Source: Rhizophagus irregularis (lineage: Eukaryota; Glomeromycota; Glomeromycetes; Glomerales; Glomeraceae). Taken from it: 64,000 bases of DNA. Shown here piece by piece: positions 37,040 to 48,864 of the stretch. Position 1 is the stretch's first letter, and the number at the start of each line of letters is the position of its first letter. The stretch is from assembly GCF_026210795.1 (NCBI RefSeq), contig NC_089429.1, positions 3,410,001-3,474,000 of the forward strand. The letters run 5' to 3'. The notes beneath the pieces are model-generated. The model worked only from the letters and a program-made list of their open reading frames with translations. It was not told the origin of the DNA and did no database searches. Made by a program: the position numbers and the translations under genes.

Positions 37040-37660
37040 ATTTAAAGGTTCTTAAGATCTCCTTAGACGTAAGTATCGTTATGTTTATTTTTTTTTTAAA
37101 AAAAAAACAATCTTTTTTAATGAATCGTTTATTAAAATGTTTCGTTTATTTCATTTTTATAGACAACCGATTCTTTGTTATCTTTGGACATTGATTTCGG
37201 TAAGGGTAAATATTCTTGGATTATTTATTTAATTAAATAATTACTAATGTTTGTTTGTTTAAAAATCTTTTAGACAGCTTTTCTACTCTTTGGACGTGGA
37301 AATTTGGTGAGTATGATGTTTCTTTTAATTTTTTATTCTATCTTTTAAAGGACATTAACTAATTTCTTTTTTTTTAGATGGTTTGTTTCTCAGCTCTTTG
37401 GATGTAAAATTTGGTGAGAACATCCCTTTAACAAGACGTTTTGTATTCCAGGTCTTTAGATGAGTGAAAACTTTCGTAGGGATTAGGCCATCGAATATAA
37501 ATCTACTCCACTCTTCCAACACTTTCGCCGTCTTTTCCATTCCTTTTCCATCCCTTTTCACACTTTCGTCTCCCCTTTCCCATTCTTTTTTCCTTTCCAT
37601 CTCTTTTATCTTTTTTAGACGACTTTTCAGCCCTTTGGATATGGCATTCTGGTAAGTTTT
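37040..37660 (+). repeat. Exon/intron-like array, TTTGGAYRTG family
   Basis: Four units with TTTTTAG or TATAG, 33-37 bases such as ACAGCTTTTCTACTCTTTGG plus ACGTGGAAATTTG, then GTGAGT or GTAAGT. The same family occurs in the insertion at 12302-13528. Two units are 33 and one is 36 bases. Confidence 0.65.
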
Positions 37661-39110
37661 GTAATGGTTCTATAAGGTAAAATCAAATATTAGTCCAAGA
37701 TGGTTTTCAGTATATAATAAGGTAAAATTGTTTATATTTCTGAACCTGTATAATATTTAGTCATTAGCAAATTAGATTTTTTCAATAACGGGTTTAATAA
37801 CATGTTTTAAAATATTTTTTTTTATACAGTTTTTATAAACCAGTTCAAAACTCTTTAAACTCCATATGGGAAGGGTTATATGGGATATCTGATGGAAAAT
37901 TTTTTTTAAGAGATTTTCTAAAAGTTCATATGGAAAGGATTCGTATGGGATATCTGATAGAAAATTTTTTTTTTGAGAGATTTTTTAAGATTCGTATAGG
38001 ATATTTTTGATAAATAAAGATTTTTTTTTTTAAGATTTCTAAGTGTTCGTATGGGAAGAGTTCATATGGAATATTTTGATAAAGATTTTCTAAGAGTTCG
38101 TATGGAAAGAGTTCGTATGGGATATTTTAATAGAGATTTTTTTTGTGAAATTTTTTAGGGTTTGTATAGATGTTTTTGATAGAAAATTTTTTTTTGAAAT
38201 TTTCTAAGATTCGTATAGGAAATAGGAATTTTTTTTGAAATTTTCTAAGAATTTGTATGAGATATTTTTAATAGAGAATTTTTTTAGAATTCAAACATTA
38301 AATAAAAAATAATATACTTTTTATTAAATTTATATTAAATAAATTAATATTATTAAGCAATTTTAAAAAAATTTAGGTCTCCGAAAGTCAAGGTAAAATT
38401 TAATACAAATTTAAAAGGTCATTATATATAAGGTAAAATAATGAGATGAGTGAATTTGAAATTTTCAGTTTCTGGAGATGCGATATTTATCTATTATATC
38501 TATTATTAACCAATTAAAATTCGGTCTGATCTTTATGCACGTGATCTGATCTTAACATGCATATAAATTACCAAACTCAAGTTTGTTTATTTTTCAAAAA
38601 ATATACACGCTCTTTCTTTTTTATTTTTTTTTTACTCTCTTTACATTTTACAGGTATATTAATTATTGTATTTTTGTCATTAAATTTATTGTACTGACTA
38701 TATTTTATTTTATAATATTAACTTTATCACTTTTTAATATTACTAATGTAACGTTATATTTCTTTTATTTTATATTACTAATGTTATTCTTTTTTTTATA
38801 TTTTACTAACATCATCACATATTTTTCTTTTTTTTTATCAAACTCTTCATAATACTAACTTTGTATTTGTACTTTACTATGATTACTAACTTTTATATTT
38901 ACACTTTACTATTTATTAAATATTACTAACTTTATCAGTTATATTCTAACATCTGTTTTCAAATATTACATCATTTTGTAGTATAAAGTATTTAAAAAAG
39001 ATTATGAATGGTTTTTATTTAAATAAAGACACTATGTATTTTATTGTTTGTAGAGTTTATAATTTTAATAAATATTATAATGTGCTGTAATAAATTTTAT
39101 TATTGGTTAT
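37661..39110. other. AT-rich interior of the 5.27 kb element
   Basis: No gene seen. From 37860 to 38280 there are about eight imperfect repeats containing GTTCGTATGGGATATTTTG followed by GATAGA and an A/T run. The rest is simple AT sequence, and small ORFs here are not credible. Confidence 0.6.
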
Positions 39111-39119
39111 GTGATTACT

Positions 39120-39540
39120 ACTATAAATTAACCCATAAATTGACCATAAATTGACCATCGATTAACCATAAATTGACCATCGATTAACCATAAATTGACC
39201 ATCGATTGACCATAAGTTAACTATCGATTGACCATAAGTTGACTATCGATTGACCATAAATTGACCATCGATTGACCATAAATTGACCGCCAATCGGTCA
39301 CCAATCAGTCACCAATCGGTCACATCGGTCACCAATCTATCACCAATCTGTCACCAACCGGTCACCAATCTGATACCAATCTGACACCAATCGGTCACCA
39401 ATCTGATACCAATCGGTATATCAATCCGTCATCAATTGGACTGCCCGGTTGGTATTGGATTTTGGCAGAAATTGGATGCCAATCAGGCACAAATTGGATA
39501 CCCGATTGATGACTGATTGATGACTGATTTGATACTTTTT
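39120..39540. repeat. Right subterminal repeats
   Basis: Short units ACCATAAATTGACCATCGAT pass into CCAATCGGTCACCAATC units near the right terminus, matching the kind of repeat at the left end. Confidence 0.85.
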
Positions 39541-39551
39541 GACCTGTGTTA

Positions 39552-40110
39552 AGAAAATCGTTAGCGTCCTACTGCGTTGATTTCTCAATTAACAAATCAA
39601 CTATAAATCATAATTAAAAAAGACAAATCAATTAATAATAAGAAAATTGTTAGCGTTCTACTGTGTTGATTTCTTGATTGGAAAATCAACTATAAATTAT
39701 AATTAAAAAATCAAATCAATTAATTAAAATTAAGAAAATCATTAGCGTACTACTGTGTTGACTTTTCGATTAGAAAATCAACTATAAATCATAATTAAAA
39801 AATCAAATCAATTAATAATAAGAAAATCATTAGCGTTCTACTGTGTTGATTTCTCGATTGAAAAATCAACTATAAATCATAATTAAAAAATCAAATCAAT
39901 TAATAATAAGAAAATCATTAGCGTTCTACTGTGTTGATTTTTCGATTGAAAAATCAACTATAAATCATAATTAAAAAAGACTAATCAATTAATAATAAGA
40001 AAATTGTTAGCGTTCTATTGCGTTAATTTCTCAATTGAAAAATCAACTATAAATCATAATTAAAAAAGTCAAATCAATTTATAATAATAAGAAAATTGTT
40101 AGCGTTCTAC
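39552..40110. repeat. 90-bp satellite, right part (about 6 units)
   Basis: The same unit as at 33960-34275, with AAAATCGTTAGCGTTCTACTG. The first unit directly continues the one broken at 34275. Confidence 0.9.
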
Positions 40111-40665
40111 TGCATTAAAATTTGATATACTTTAATGCGGCAAGTTATACTTTGTCGAAATTTGCAGTAAAATCGAAAATATTTCTTGTATATTTAGATT
40201 CTGTAGCGATATTGTTATTATAGCAATACCACTTTGATTAATACAAAATTGTTACTTTTCAACTTTCGCTAAAATTTACAGTTTCTTTTGATAAGGTTTG
40301 TTTGGCATCCGAAAATGATAAAGGGATGATAAAGTGATTATCTTGTAAATAAAAGTTATTTTAAAATAAAATAAGCTTTTTATTTTAAAAATAAGCTTTT
40401 TATTGTAAAATAAGCTTAAATCATATTGCAATTTTTAAAAGTATATTAATTAGAAAATTCGCAAATTTATTATATAAAATTGCCAAATTTGTGAAAAAAA
40501 ATATTAAATCCTAAAAAATTATTGAAATAATCATAGAAGCCAGGATTACATTAATTATATATACAAATTATACAAATTTTGTGTTATTCCAAATTTTATA
40601 AAAATCGGCCTTTTTACAAATTTGGATTTTGCCAAACTTATTAAACTTATTCAAACACTAAACAA
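40111..40665. other. AT-rich upstream region of Tnp2 copy 2
   Basis: About 550 bp with no gene or recognised terminus. It may include the old promoter of the transposase. Confidence 0.4.
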
Positions 40666-40930
40666 ATAAGCAGAAAAAGGTCAGTCTTTAGTATACTTAA
40701 CGATCTTGATGATGAAAAATCACCATCAAATCAGCTATCTTCTACTTGTAGAAATAGATCAATTTCTAGTATAATAAACGAAGAAATAGTATCTTCTGCT
40801 AGATCAACAAATAATAAAAGAAAACTAGTAGTTTGTAACTGTCTTGATTGTGATGGTGACTTGGTGGATTCTCGTACAAAAGAAATTCACGATTCCAGAC
40901 ATCAAGAATACCAAGATTTGCAAGATCTAC

Positions 40931-41068
40931 AAGTTGAATAAGCAATCACTCGTTTAAGATCATTTTGGAAAAGACCAGTGGTAGCCGCCATGAAAGCTGT
41001 CAAAGATCTGATCCAAAGAAGTAATAACAGAGCCATTTCACTGTACTCTAACAAAGGAGAAATTCGGA
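40931..41068 (-). pseudogene. nad5: Nuclear copy of mitochondrial nad5 fragment (NUMT)
   Basis: The minus strand encodes about 45 residues that match the conserved NADH dehydrogenase subunit 5 core: [18 protein letters not shown], then [19 protein letters not shown] and VIAYSTC. It sits within the acidic N-terminal region of the Tnp2 pseudogene. Similar sequence, GAATACCAAG and CAAGTTGAA or CAACTTGAA, flanks it on both sides. It could be a capture during break repair. Only a fragment is present, so it cannot be functional. Confidence 0.85.
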
Positions 41069-43151
41069 GAAATAAGAATACCAAGTTCATCAACTTGAAA
41101 TAGGTGAAACATCAACACCCACTTCAGCTGAACAAATGATTGATGAATCTATTAGACAAGAATCGGAAGAATCAGATAACAGTAATCAAGATGATGTTGA
41201 TGATGAATATCAAGATATCGAATTTAACTTCTTATCTCGATAACGTGCAAGAAAGTATACAAATCATCCGGAAATTTCAGAAGATCCAGAAGATTCATCA
41301 TCATCCAAATATACTACAGAGGAAGATATCTACAGTGATACATTGTCTATAGGCAGTGAATCAGATAATGATCCAATTTTGGAATTTCTGGAATTTTTGA
41401 AGACTATTCACCACCTAGTTATGAACCATTTCAAAACCCACTATATTCAGAATCGAATTATAATCGATTTTTATGGATGTTACTTTGGATAATGAACTTT
41501 CGAATAAGATTCAATATCGCAGAGACAGCTACTGAGACTCTAATAAAATTTATGAAATTGGCCCTGTACGAGTTCAGTAGTGACGATTTTAATGATTTTC
41601 CAGATTCGCTTTACTTAACAAGAAAGAAGCTTGGATTAAACGACCAATTTCATAGTTTTGTACCTTATCCGAAATGTTACAAATTGTATAAAAAAGAGGA
41701 AGTGGTAGATTTCAAACAAGAGGACAATCCTGCTATAATAAAATGTCAACACATAGAATTTCCCAATTCTTCAGTTCATAGATCACGTCTTTGCAATATG
41801 GCATTGTCTGAAAAAATTAGCGTATCGACAAATCGAACAATAATATGACCTAATTTAATGTATCTGTTTGCTGGAATCAATCAACAATTTGCCACTATAT
41901 TTTGTCGGCCTGGGTTTAAAAATTCTTTCTGACATTGGACTAATCGGTCGAATTTTGATAATATTTTGACCGATATATATGATGGGTAAGTGTGGAAGAA
42001 TTTTAAAGAATAGGACAATGAAGATTCGCCAAATTTTTTCAGAAGCGAAGTGGCCGATTCTCATCTTGGCTTGATGCTGAATCTTGATTGGTTTCAGCCA
42101 TATGATAGTACTATTTATAATATCGGTATCATATACGCTGCTATATGCAATTTGCCATGCGATATCCGATTTAAACGTGAAAATTTATTGACTCTTGGCA
42201 TTTTACCTGGGCCAAAGAAGGTCAGCTTACATAAAGTAAACCACTATTTAGCACCAATAGTTAACGAATTGGAAACACTCTGGGCTGGGTTAACACTAAA
42301 TCGTACTTATGAATGCGAAAATGGAAAGAGAGTTCGTGGTGCTTTAATCTTAGTATCATGTGACATTCCTGTCACAAGAAAAATTTGCGGTCATGTTTCT
42401 GCCTTAGTTTCATGTTACAGGTGTGAGAAAAAAGCAAATTATGAAAATGTGCAGCATAATGTTGCTGGAATGGATAATGTAGGGTATTCTGCTCAAGATT
42501 CGAATGAGCACTGGCAAAACGCATTAGGTTGGCGAAGATGCAACTCAGACGCTGCTAGAAAGTGCTTCGTCAAAGAAACTGGCGTTAGATGGTCTGAATT
42601 GTTGCGTCTATCATATTTCGACCCTATTAGATTTATTACAGTCAATTCAATGCATTGCTTATTTCTGGGCATTGCTAAGTGGATAGTAAAACAAATTTGG
42701 ATCGATGGGGGTATTTTGACACCAAATTCTTTAAACAAAATTCAGAAAAAGATGGACGAATTTCAGATACCATCCGATTTAGGTCGAATTCCAGGAAAAA
42801 TTCATAGTGGAAAGGGATTCACCAATTTTACGGCCGATCAGTGGCGAATATTCTTTACAATTTATTCAACTGTATCACTTTGGGAACACCTTTCAGACGT
42901 AGATAGAAGAATTCTGACTCATTTTGTCAGAGTTTGTTCGATTTTGGTAAATCAGATTCTAGAATCTAATTTGGTGAATGAAGCCCATAGAAGTCTTATT
43001 GAAATAGTCAAATTAATTGAAAATTACCACGGCAGAGATAAGATCACACCAAATCTTTATCTTTCTCTGCATTTGCGTGATTGCTCATCTGATTATGGAC
43101 TATTATATGCGTTCTGGTATTTCTTTTTCGAACATATGAACGGTATATTAG

Positions 43152-43742
43152 GTAAATATCCGTTAACGATTTTTTAACGATTTTAACGATTTCAATATTC
43201 ATCAGGAAATTTGTTTAGGCGTAATTTAGTGTAATATTTCAGAGGTGGTGTAAAATTTCAAAATATTACACTAAAAACGTAATATTACAAAAGTTTACGC
43301 TCTTAAATTTGAATAATTATAGTAATTTAAAAATATCTCACTATCTACTGATCCAATCAAGACAATCTATAGCTCATTGGAATCAGCTCATCAAGACGAA
43401 TCGAATGGTAGTAAAATCATATCTCTACGTTTGATAAATGACCTTCTATTAATTTAAAACTTTATTACATACTACAGAGCGTTCTATTAACTGTAGAAAT
43501 GCGAATTTACTACCATTCGATTCGCCTTGATGAGCTGATTCCAATGAGCTATAGATCGTCTTGATTGGATCAGTAGATAGTGAGATATTCTTAAATTACT
43601 ATAATTATTCAAATTTAAGAGCAAAACTTTTGTAATATTACAATATTTCAAAATTTTACACCATTTCCGAAATATTACACTAAATTACGCCTAAACAAAT
43701 TTCCTGATGTTAGCTTATAATTTATTGATTTCGCACTTTTAG
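43152..43742 (+). other. Intron of Tnp2 copy 2 carrying a MITE
   Basis: It begins GTAAATATCC and ends CGCACTTTTAG. Joining the exons gives NGILG then SLPNSN in frame, the expected Tnp2 motif. Without the 510-bp MITE it would be 81 bp, the normal size here. Confidence 0.85.
43200..43709. mobile_element. Foldback MITE (CATCAGG family), copy 2
   Basis: Inverted ends CATCAGGAAATTTGTTTAGG and complement. It is nearly the same sequence as 6231-6752. It lies wholly within an intron, 48 bp after the 5' splice site and 33 bp before the 3' splice site. Confidence 0.9.
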
Positions 43743-44599
43743 GTTCGTTACCAAACAGCAATAGGAAAATTGAGTCTGAACTTATGCGCCAATTAATGTT
43801 TGATAAACAAATCGAAAATATCATAAGTTTAGGTATCGAAGTAAAAGGTCTTGAATTGCTAAACAGTCAGCGTACTATCGGGTCCCTTTCAGTTACTGAT
43901 GAATTTTTGTCAGATGAGATGCATCGATTTTGGTTGAATTCATAAAATATTAAGGATTCACAGATTTCTGGCAAAGAAAGCTTTCCAGGTGAATTTTTCA
44001 AGCCGGTATCTCATAATATACTACTTTCAAGTGAAATGTTAAATTTAATGGTCGAATATTACAATGCGACTTACAAATTATTTGGATTTCGAAGGCCTCT
44101 TGTAAAAGGTTTAGATAACGATATAATAATTAGAGTCAAAATTAACCAATTCAGAAGGTGTCAGATTGGTTCAGAAGTCTTTAGATCGTCATTATCGTTA
44201 AGACATGTAAAAAGTTCGTATGTCTTAGCAAAATTTATTACGGATGATGAAGATGTCGACACCTACCCAGGTCAAATTCAGTATTATTTTACTCACGTAG
44301 TAGACTTTCTGGATGGTCCTGTTGAACATTTTCTAGCATACGTTTATTGGTATAAACACGCAAATTCAACCAATATTCGATACTATTTCAGCAGTGATGA
44401 AATTTGTAATGTTGAGTTGTGGAATACTGAATTTTATATAATAAGTCGTGATTGTATAATACTTGTGCATCATATTTTAGGTAGATTTGTACCAGTAAGT
44501 TACAAAATCTCAAACCGGCAAAATGCAAGAGAGTATTTAGCCGTAAATCCATCCAATTAGTAGAAAATACCAATTATAAACTTATAAGTTTTAGACATA

Positions 44600-45364
44600 A
44601 ATTTATAATAAATTGAGTAATTGACTATAAATTTGGTGTTGATTTTTTCCGAATTTCTGAATTTTAATGACAAATCATGTTTTTCAAAAGTTAATTTTGA
44701 TGACTTTTTTTGTATCAATCAGCTGTCAATTAAGTATAATGATTTTTTGCCAAATTTTTATCAAATTTTTATTGAATTATCAATTTTCCATAAATTGGAA
44801 GTACATATTTGAATATTGGGTAAATTTCAGGTTGATTGCCATTTTGTCTGATTTTTTTTTTTGATTTCAACCAGCATCAATCAGCTGTCAATAAATATAA
44901 TAATTTTTTGCCAAATTTTTATTGAATTTTTATTGAATTGTCAATTTTCCGTAAATCTGAAGTACATATTTGAATATTGGGTAAATTTTAGGTTGATTTG
45001 TCATTTTGTCTGATTTTTTTTTTGATTTCAACCAGCATCAATCAGCCATCAACCAAATATAATGATTTTTTGCCAAATTTTTATTGAATTTTTATTGAAT
45101 TTTTATTAAATTGTCAATTTTTCATAAATCGGAAGTGCATATTTGAATATTGGGCAAATTTTAGATTGATTTGCCATTTGTCTGATTTTTTTGATTTCAA
45201 TTAGCATCAATCAGCTGTTAATTAAATATGATGATTTTTTGCTAGATCTTTATTAAATTGTCTGATTGGCATCAATCAGATGTGCTGATTTGTAATGTCA
45301 GTTGATTTTGGTCTAATTTTTAGCTGATTTTTTATATGTCCGATTTTTTTGATTTTGACCAGTG
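44600..45364. repeat. Subterminal repeats and CACTGGTC terminus after Tnp2 copy 2
   Basis: Four units of about 175 bp with TTTGAATATTGGGTAAATTT and GCATCAATCAGC, ending in GACCAGTG at 45357-45364. The same repeats are at 5149-5548. Probably the 3' end of the Tnp2-bearing element. Confidence 0.8.
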
Positions 45365-45847
45365 TAATGAGGTGCTTAAAGTTGCTTGCCGAAACTCTTA
45401 TATAGTGCCGAAACGCCGAAACGCCGAAACTGCGAAACCTATCAAAATTGCGAAACTGCCGAAACATGCCGAAACCTCTATAATAGGTTTCTCCATAGTT
45501 TCGGCATAGTTGATCATAAGATTTGCATATAGTTACGCCAAGTTACACCAATTAATAATATAATTTAGATGATCAAATAATCTACAGATAAAAGATTAAA
45601 CTTCAATATTTTACCATCGTCTTAGTTCTTTTAAGCTTTATCTAGTGTTAGAATTTTCATTTCTAACTCCCATATTAATATTATGATATTACACGTTTTT
45701 ACAGTTTTTTTTTAAGGGGCTTATATTCATTAAAGGAAAATGCGTAACATGCATTTAATAAACCCAATTCCGTCATCTCCTTTAACACTGAACTAAAGTT
45801 TCTTTTACCATTTTCTTAATAATAAAATTAATAATAAACTGTTTCAA

Positions 45848-48148
45848 ATGACTGATCACATAGAAGATTCACCCATTAAAAAGAAAAATAGAGGAGGTCG
45901 GTCACCTAATAGCATTTGGGAAGATATTAATAAAGGAGAAGCTGTTGGTTCTGGCAAATTTGCCGCCTCCTGCAAGTACTGTAAGAATACATGGTCACGC
46001 GATGAAGTTTCAAAGCTCGAAGAGCATCTTTCAAACCATTGTCCAGATACACCAGCAGCAGTTATTAGAAGGTATATGACTAAAGTAATGGAACGGCAAG
46101 ATAAGTCCAAGTCATCCAAAAAAAGAAAATACTCTGAAGGTCAAAGTAACATGGATGATTACCATGATTCAACAGAGCTTAACGAACAAAGATGTACACG
46201 AATTAATCGTGTATTAGTTAAATTTTTTATTGCGTGCAGAATTGCGTTTAGAGTAGTGGAACATCCCTTTTTCATCAATTTTATAAAAGAGCTTAATGCC
46301 GGGTACAATACACCAACAAAGGAAGTATTAGTAAATCAACTACTTGAACGTGAATTAGCTCAAGTGAACTTCAAAGTTAATTCTGAGCTTGAAAAGGAAA
46401 CGAATTTAACGTTAGGTTTGTTAAATTAAATAGACTATCATACGTCATTTTTATTTAATCTTACTTACTATATAATATTAATTTATAATTTAGCCTTTGA
46501 TGGTTGGACGTCTGGTACATATCGTTCAATTTGGAACTTCATTGTAATGACTCCGTCACGTAAAGAATATCTTTATCAACTTTCTGATTTGTCTGAAAAT
46601 TCGCACACTGCAGAATATCTAGTTACGGTAATTGAAAAGGTTATAGAAGGTATTGGAGAAGATCGAATATGTGCTGTAGTTTCCGATAATGCGGCCAATG
46701 TTTGTAATGCATGAAAAATTATACATGAGAATCATCCAAAGATTGAGAATGTGTGATGCATTGCACATTCTATCAATTTAATTGCATGCGACATCGTCAA
46801 GGAGAAGCTTGGGGAACGTTTATTAAAACGTGTTAATATTTTGACAACCTTTTTTAGAAGTTCTCATCAGGCTAATGCAAAACTTGCTCAAATAATTAAA
46901 GAAAAAGGAATTAGTGGAGGAGGATTAAAATTATATTGCAAGATACGCTGGACTACTGCTAGTGAATCCGTAAATTCAGTAATAAATTTGGAATCAGCAC
47001 TAGAAGAAATGGCTAGCGATCACGATAAAGTGCTAACAAATGATAAAATAAAACCGATTATTCAATCGAGAAATTTTTTTTCAAATTTACGAGTTCTTGG
47101 ATTTGTTCTGGATCCTCTAAGAAAAGCGGTACTTTCATTAGAATCGAGAAGAGCTACACTTGCAGATTGTTTCCTGAGCTTGGCAAGACTTGCAGCTACA
47201 TTAAAAAAGTTACCCAAATCATTAAATCCTGCATTCCGAAGTCATTGTATCAAAGTAATAAATGAAAGATTTGATGAGTTCGATGATGATAAGTATATTA
47301 CTTGTTTTTTTATGGATCTCAGATTTAGAAACGCGCCACTTAAAAAATGCGCCCTTATGAGAATTATCAAATGTGCAGCTTCAATCGGGAAAAATTTAGG
47401 TTTCGACCGTTACGAAGCTGAAACTTTATGTGATCAAATACAGAAATATATTAATGAGCAAGAGCCATTTGACCTAGATATCAGTTTTGCTAAAGATAAT
47501 CCCGTGAATTGGTGGAAATATATTAATACCGAACCAGAACCAGATGCCCTGCCAAGAATTGCAAGTTATCTATTTGCAATATGTCCTAACTCAGCAACTT
47601 GCGAACGTGGATTTTCGACTTTAGGATGGCTATTTCATAAACGTCGCTTAAATCTTAATGTGGATAAACTAGAATCCATGTGCAAATTAATTTTGTATTG
47701 GAAATCCAATTCAAAAACTGAACTTGGATTTTATGGAATTGATCAAAAAAAGAATACTCGTCTTAGTGATGATGAGATCAATATACGTATTGCAGAAGCT
47801 TTTACAGAAGATGACGATGAGGAATATAATGAGGAGCAAGCTTCTACTCAGAGATTAACTACAAGCGGCGAAACAATACCCGAAGACAATTGCCATGTAG
47901 TAATCGAAAGTCTATGAATTGATCAATTTGTTAATTTATCGCATGATTCAATTACTAGTGAAATTGGCGATATTCTAAGAGATATATTGGATGATTCAGA
48001 TGAAAATAATGCGGAAGATGATGAAGTTGATGATAGTGGTAATAACAAGAGACCCGGAGAAGGTGACTATGATTATGATATAGATGATGTATTAGGTATG
48101 GATGACGGTGATAATAATGACGATAATTATGATGATAATGAGGAATAA
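45848..48148 (+). pseudogene. hAT transposase with BED zinc finger, three TGA stops
   Basis: DNA-cutting enzyme of the hAT family. Exon 1 is 45848-46415, with a BED-type finger (CKYCKNTWSRDEVSKLEEHL then SNHC) near residues 38-63. The intron is 46416-46493. Exon 2 starts at FDGWTSG and includes SDNAANVC, CIAHSINLIACD and the C-terminal hAT dimerisation segment YLFAICPNSATCERGFSTLG (about 47560-47620). TGA codons at 46712, 46754 and 47915 interrupt one open frame. After the last TGA, 77 acidic codons stay open to 48148, so the original protein probably ended there. No frameshift was found in either exon, so decay looks recent. It could be mobile only with help from another copy. Confidence 0.88.
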
Positions 48149-48299
48149 TAATAATGAGAAATAATTACAATAGTTAATCCAATGAGAATTAATTCTAATA
48201 TCATGTGATTTAAATAATGATACTATTTAGGAAATAAATGATGTAATTATGCAGGGCAAAATATTCGCGATCAAAGTCCAGTTAACATATAATTATGCA

Positions 48300-48490
48300 G
48301 GCAATGCAGGCAATTGTAATTTTATATTATATTTTAAAACATTGCAATTTAATTAAGGAATAAGGATAAGCATATTATATTTTAAAAATAGTGCAATTTA
48401 ATTAAGGAATAAGGATAAGCATATTATATTTTAAAAATAGTGCAATTTAATTAAGGAATAAAAATAAGCATATTATATTAGAATCAATAA
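48300..48490. repeat. Three-copy tandem repeat, about 60 bp
   Basis: A unit with TTAATTAAGGAATAAGGATA and GCATATTATATTTTAAA is repeated three times between the two hAT genes. 48149-48860 holds nothing else recognised. Confidence 0.75.
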
Positions 48491-48864
48491 GTTTTAAGGA
48501 CTTCGTTGATTAAATTTATTACATTAGATCAATAAATTTTAAGAACTGCGTTACAAAAAAAAATTTAGAACTGCGTTAATTAAATTTATTACATTAGAAT
48601 CAAAACTGTATTTATTTTGTTACAAATACTTTAATTATGTAGAATGTTATTATGTTTATCAGTTCATGTTTTAAACATTATAACGAATTTTAAAATTATT
48701 ATAAATATTATGAAATTTGAATTTTTTTTTCGCAATTCAAAACCAAATTGTATTTTAATTTTCAAATTGTATTTAATTTTCAAATTTCAAGTTACGAAAA
48801 AATCATAAAAATAAAAAATGGCAGCATTAGTACCTTTTGTCTCACCGCCACCACCAGTATTCCA

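Larger units (their letters stand above)
34276..39548. mobile_element. CACTA-like non-autonomous element, 5273 bp, TSD TTA
   Basis: The left end is TACAGGTCGAAATA; the right end read inward is CACAGGTCAAAAAG. TTA lies on both sides (34273-34275 and 39549-39551). Removing the element restores a normal 90-bp satellite unit, which confirms both edges. Subterminal arrays of ACCAATCGGTCACCAATC type occupy both ends. The interior holds several exon/intron-like arrays and long AT-rich stretches, and no transposase. Confidence 0.88.
40666..44560 (+). pseudogene. Tnp2-type (CACTA/EnSpm) transposase, copy 2
   Basis: Homologous along its length to copy 1. The expected start codon has become ATA (40666-40668; copy 1 has ATG before TRKRS). 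The N-terminal zinc-like motif CNCLDCDGDLVDSRT is at about 40835. The catalytic-family region runs 41477-43151 (LNLDWFQPY, LPGPKKV, CDIPVTRKICGH, CYRCEKKANYEN, SMHCLFLGIAKW, FEHMNGILG). It continues after an intron (43152-43742) with SLPNSNRKIESELMRQLMF and a C-terminal segment at 44036-44560. Breaks: a stop after the QDLQVE segment, a nad5 fragment at about 40931-41068, TGA and TAA/TAG stops between 41849 and 42049, and TAA near 43945. Divergent to the coiled-coil gene at 31690-33903. Confidence 0.85.
30872..45364. mobile_element. Putative two-gene CACTA-like element, copy 2, heavily interrupted
   Basis: The left end reads CACTGGTCAAAATAGTCC; the right end, read inward, is CACTGGTCAAAATC. 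Between them lie the coiled-coil gene (minus) and the Tnp2 transposase (plus) in the same divergent order as at 1-5148. The flanks ATC and TAA do not match, so either the two ends come from different insertions or the edges have been rearranged. It is interrupted by the 34276-39548 element and by satellite DNA. Confidence 0.45.

Noticed and set aside
38583-38852. 89-residue hydrophobic ORF
   Set aside because: Simple AT sequence translated as F, I, L and Y; no start context or homology.
46712-47917. TGA codons in the hAT gene as recoded sense codons
   Set aside because: Other genes in the window use TGA as a loss-of-function change against CGA in sister copies, so mutation is simpler.
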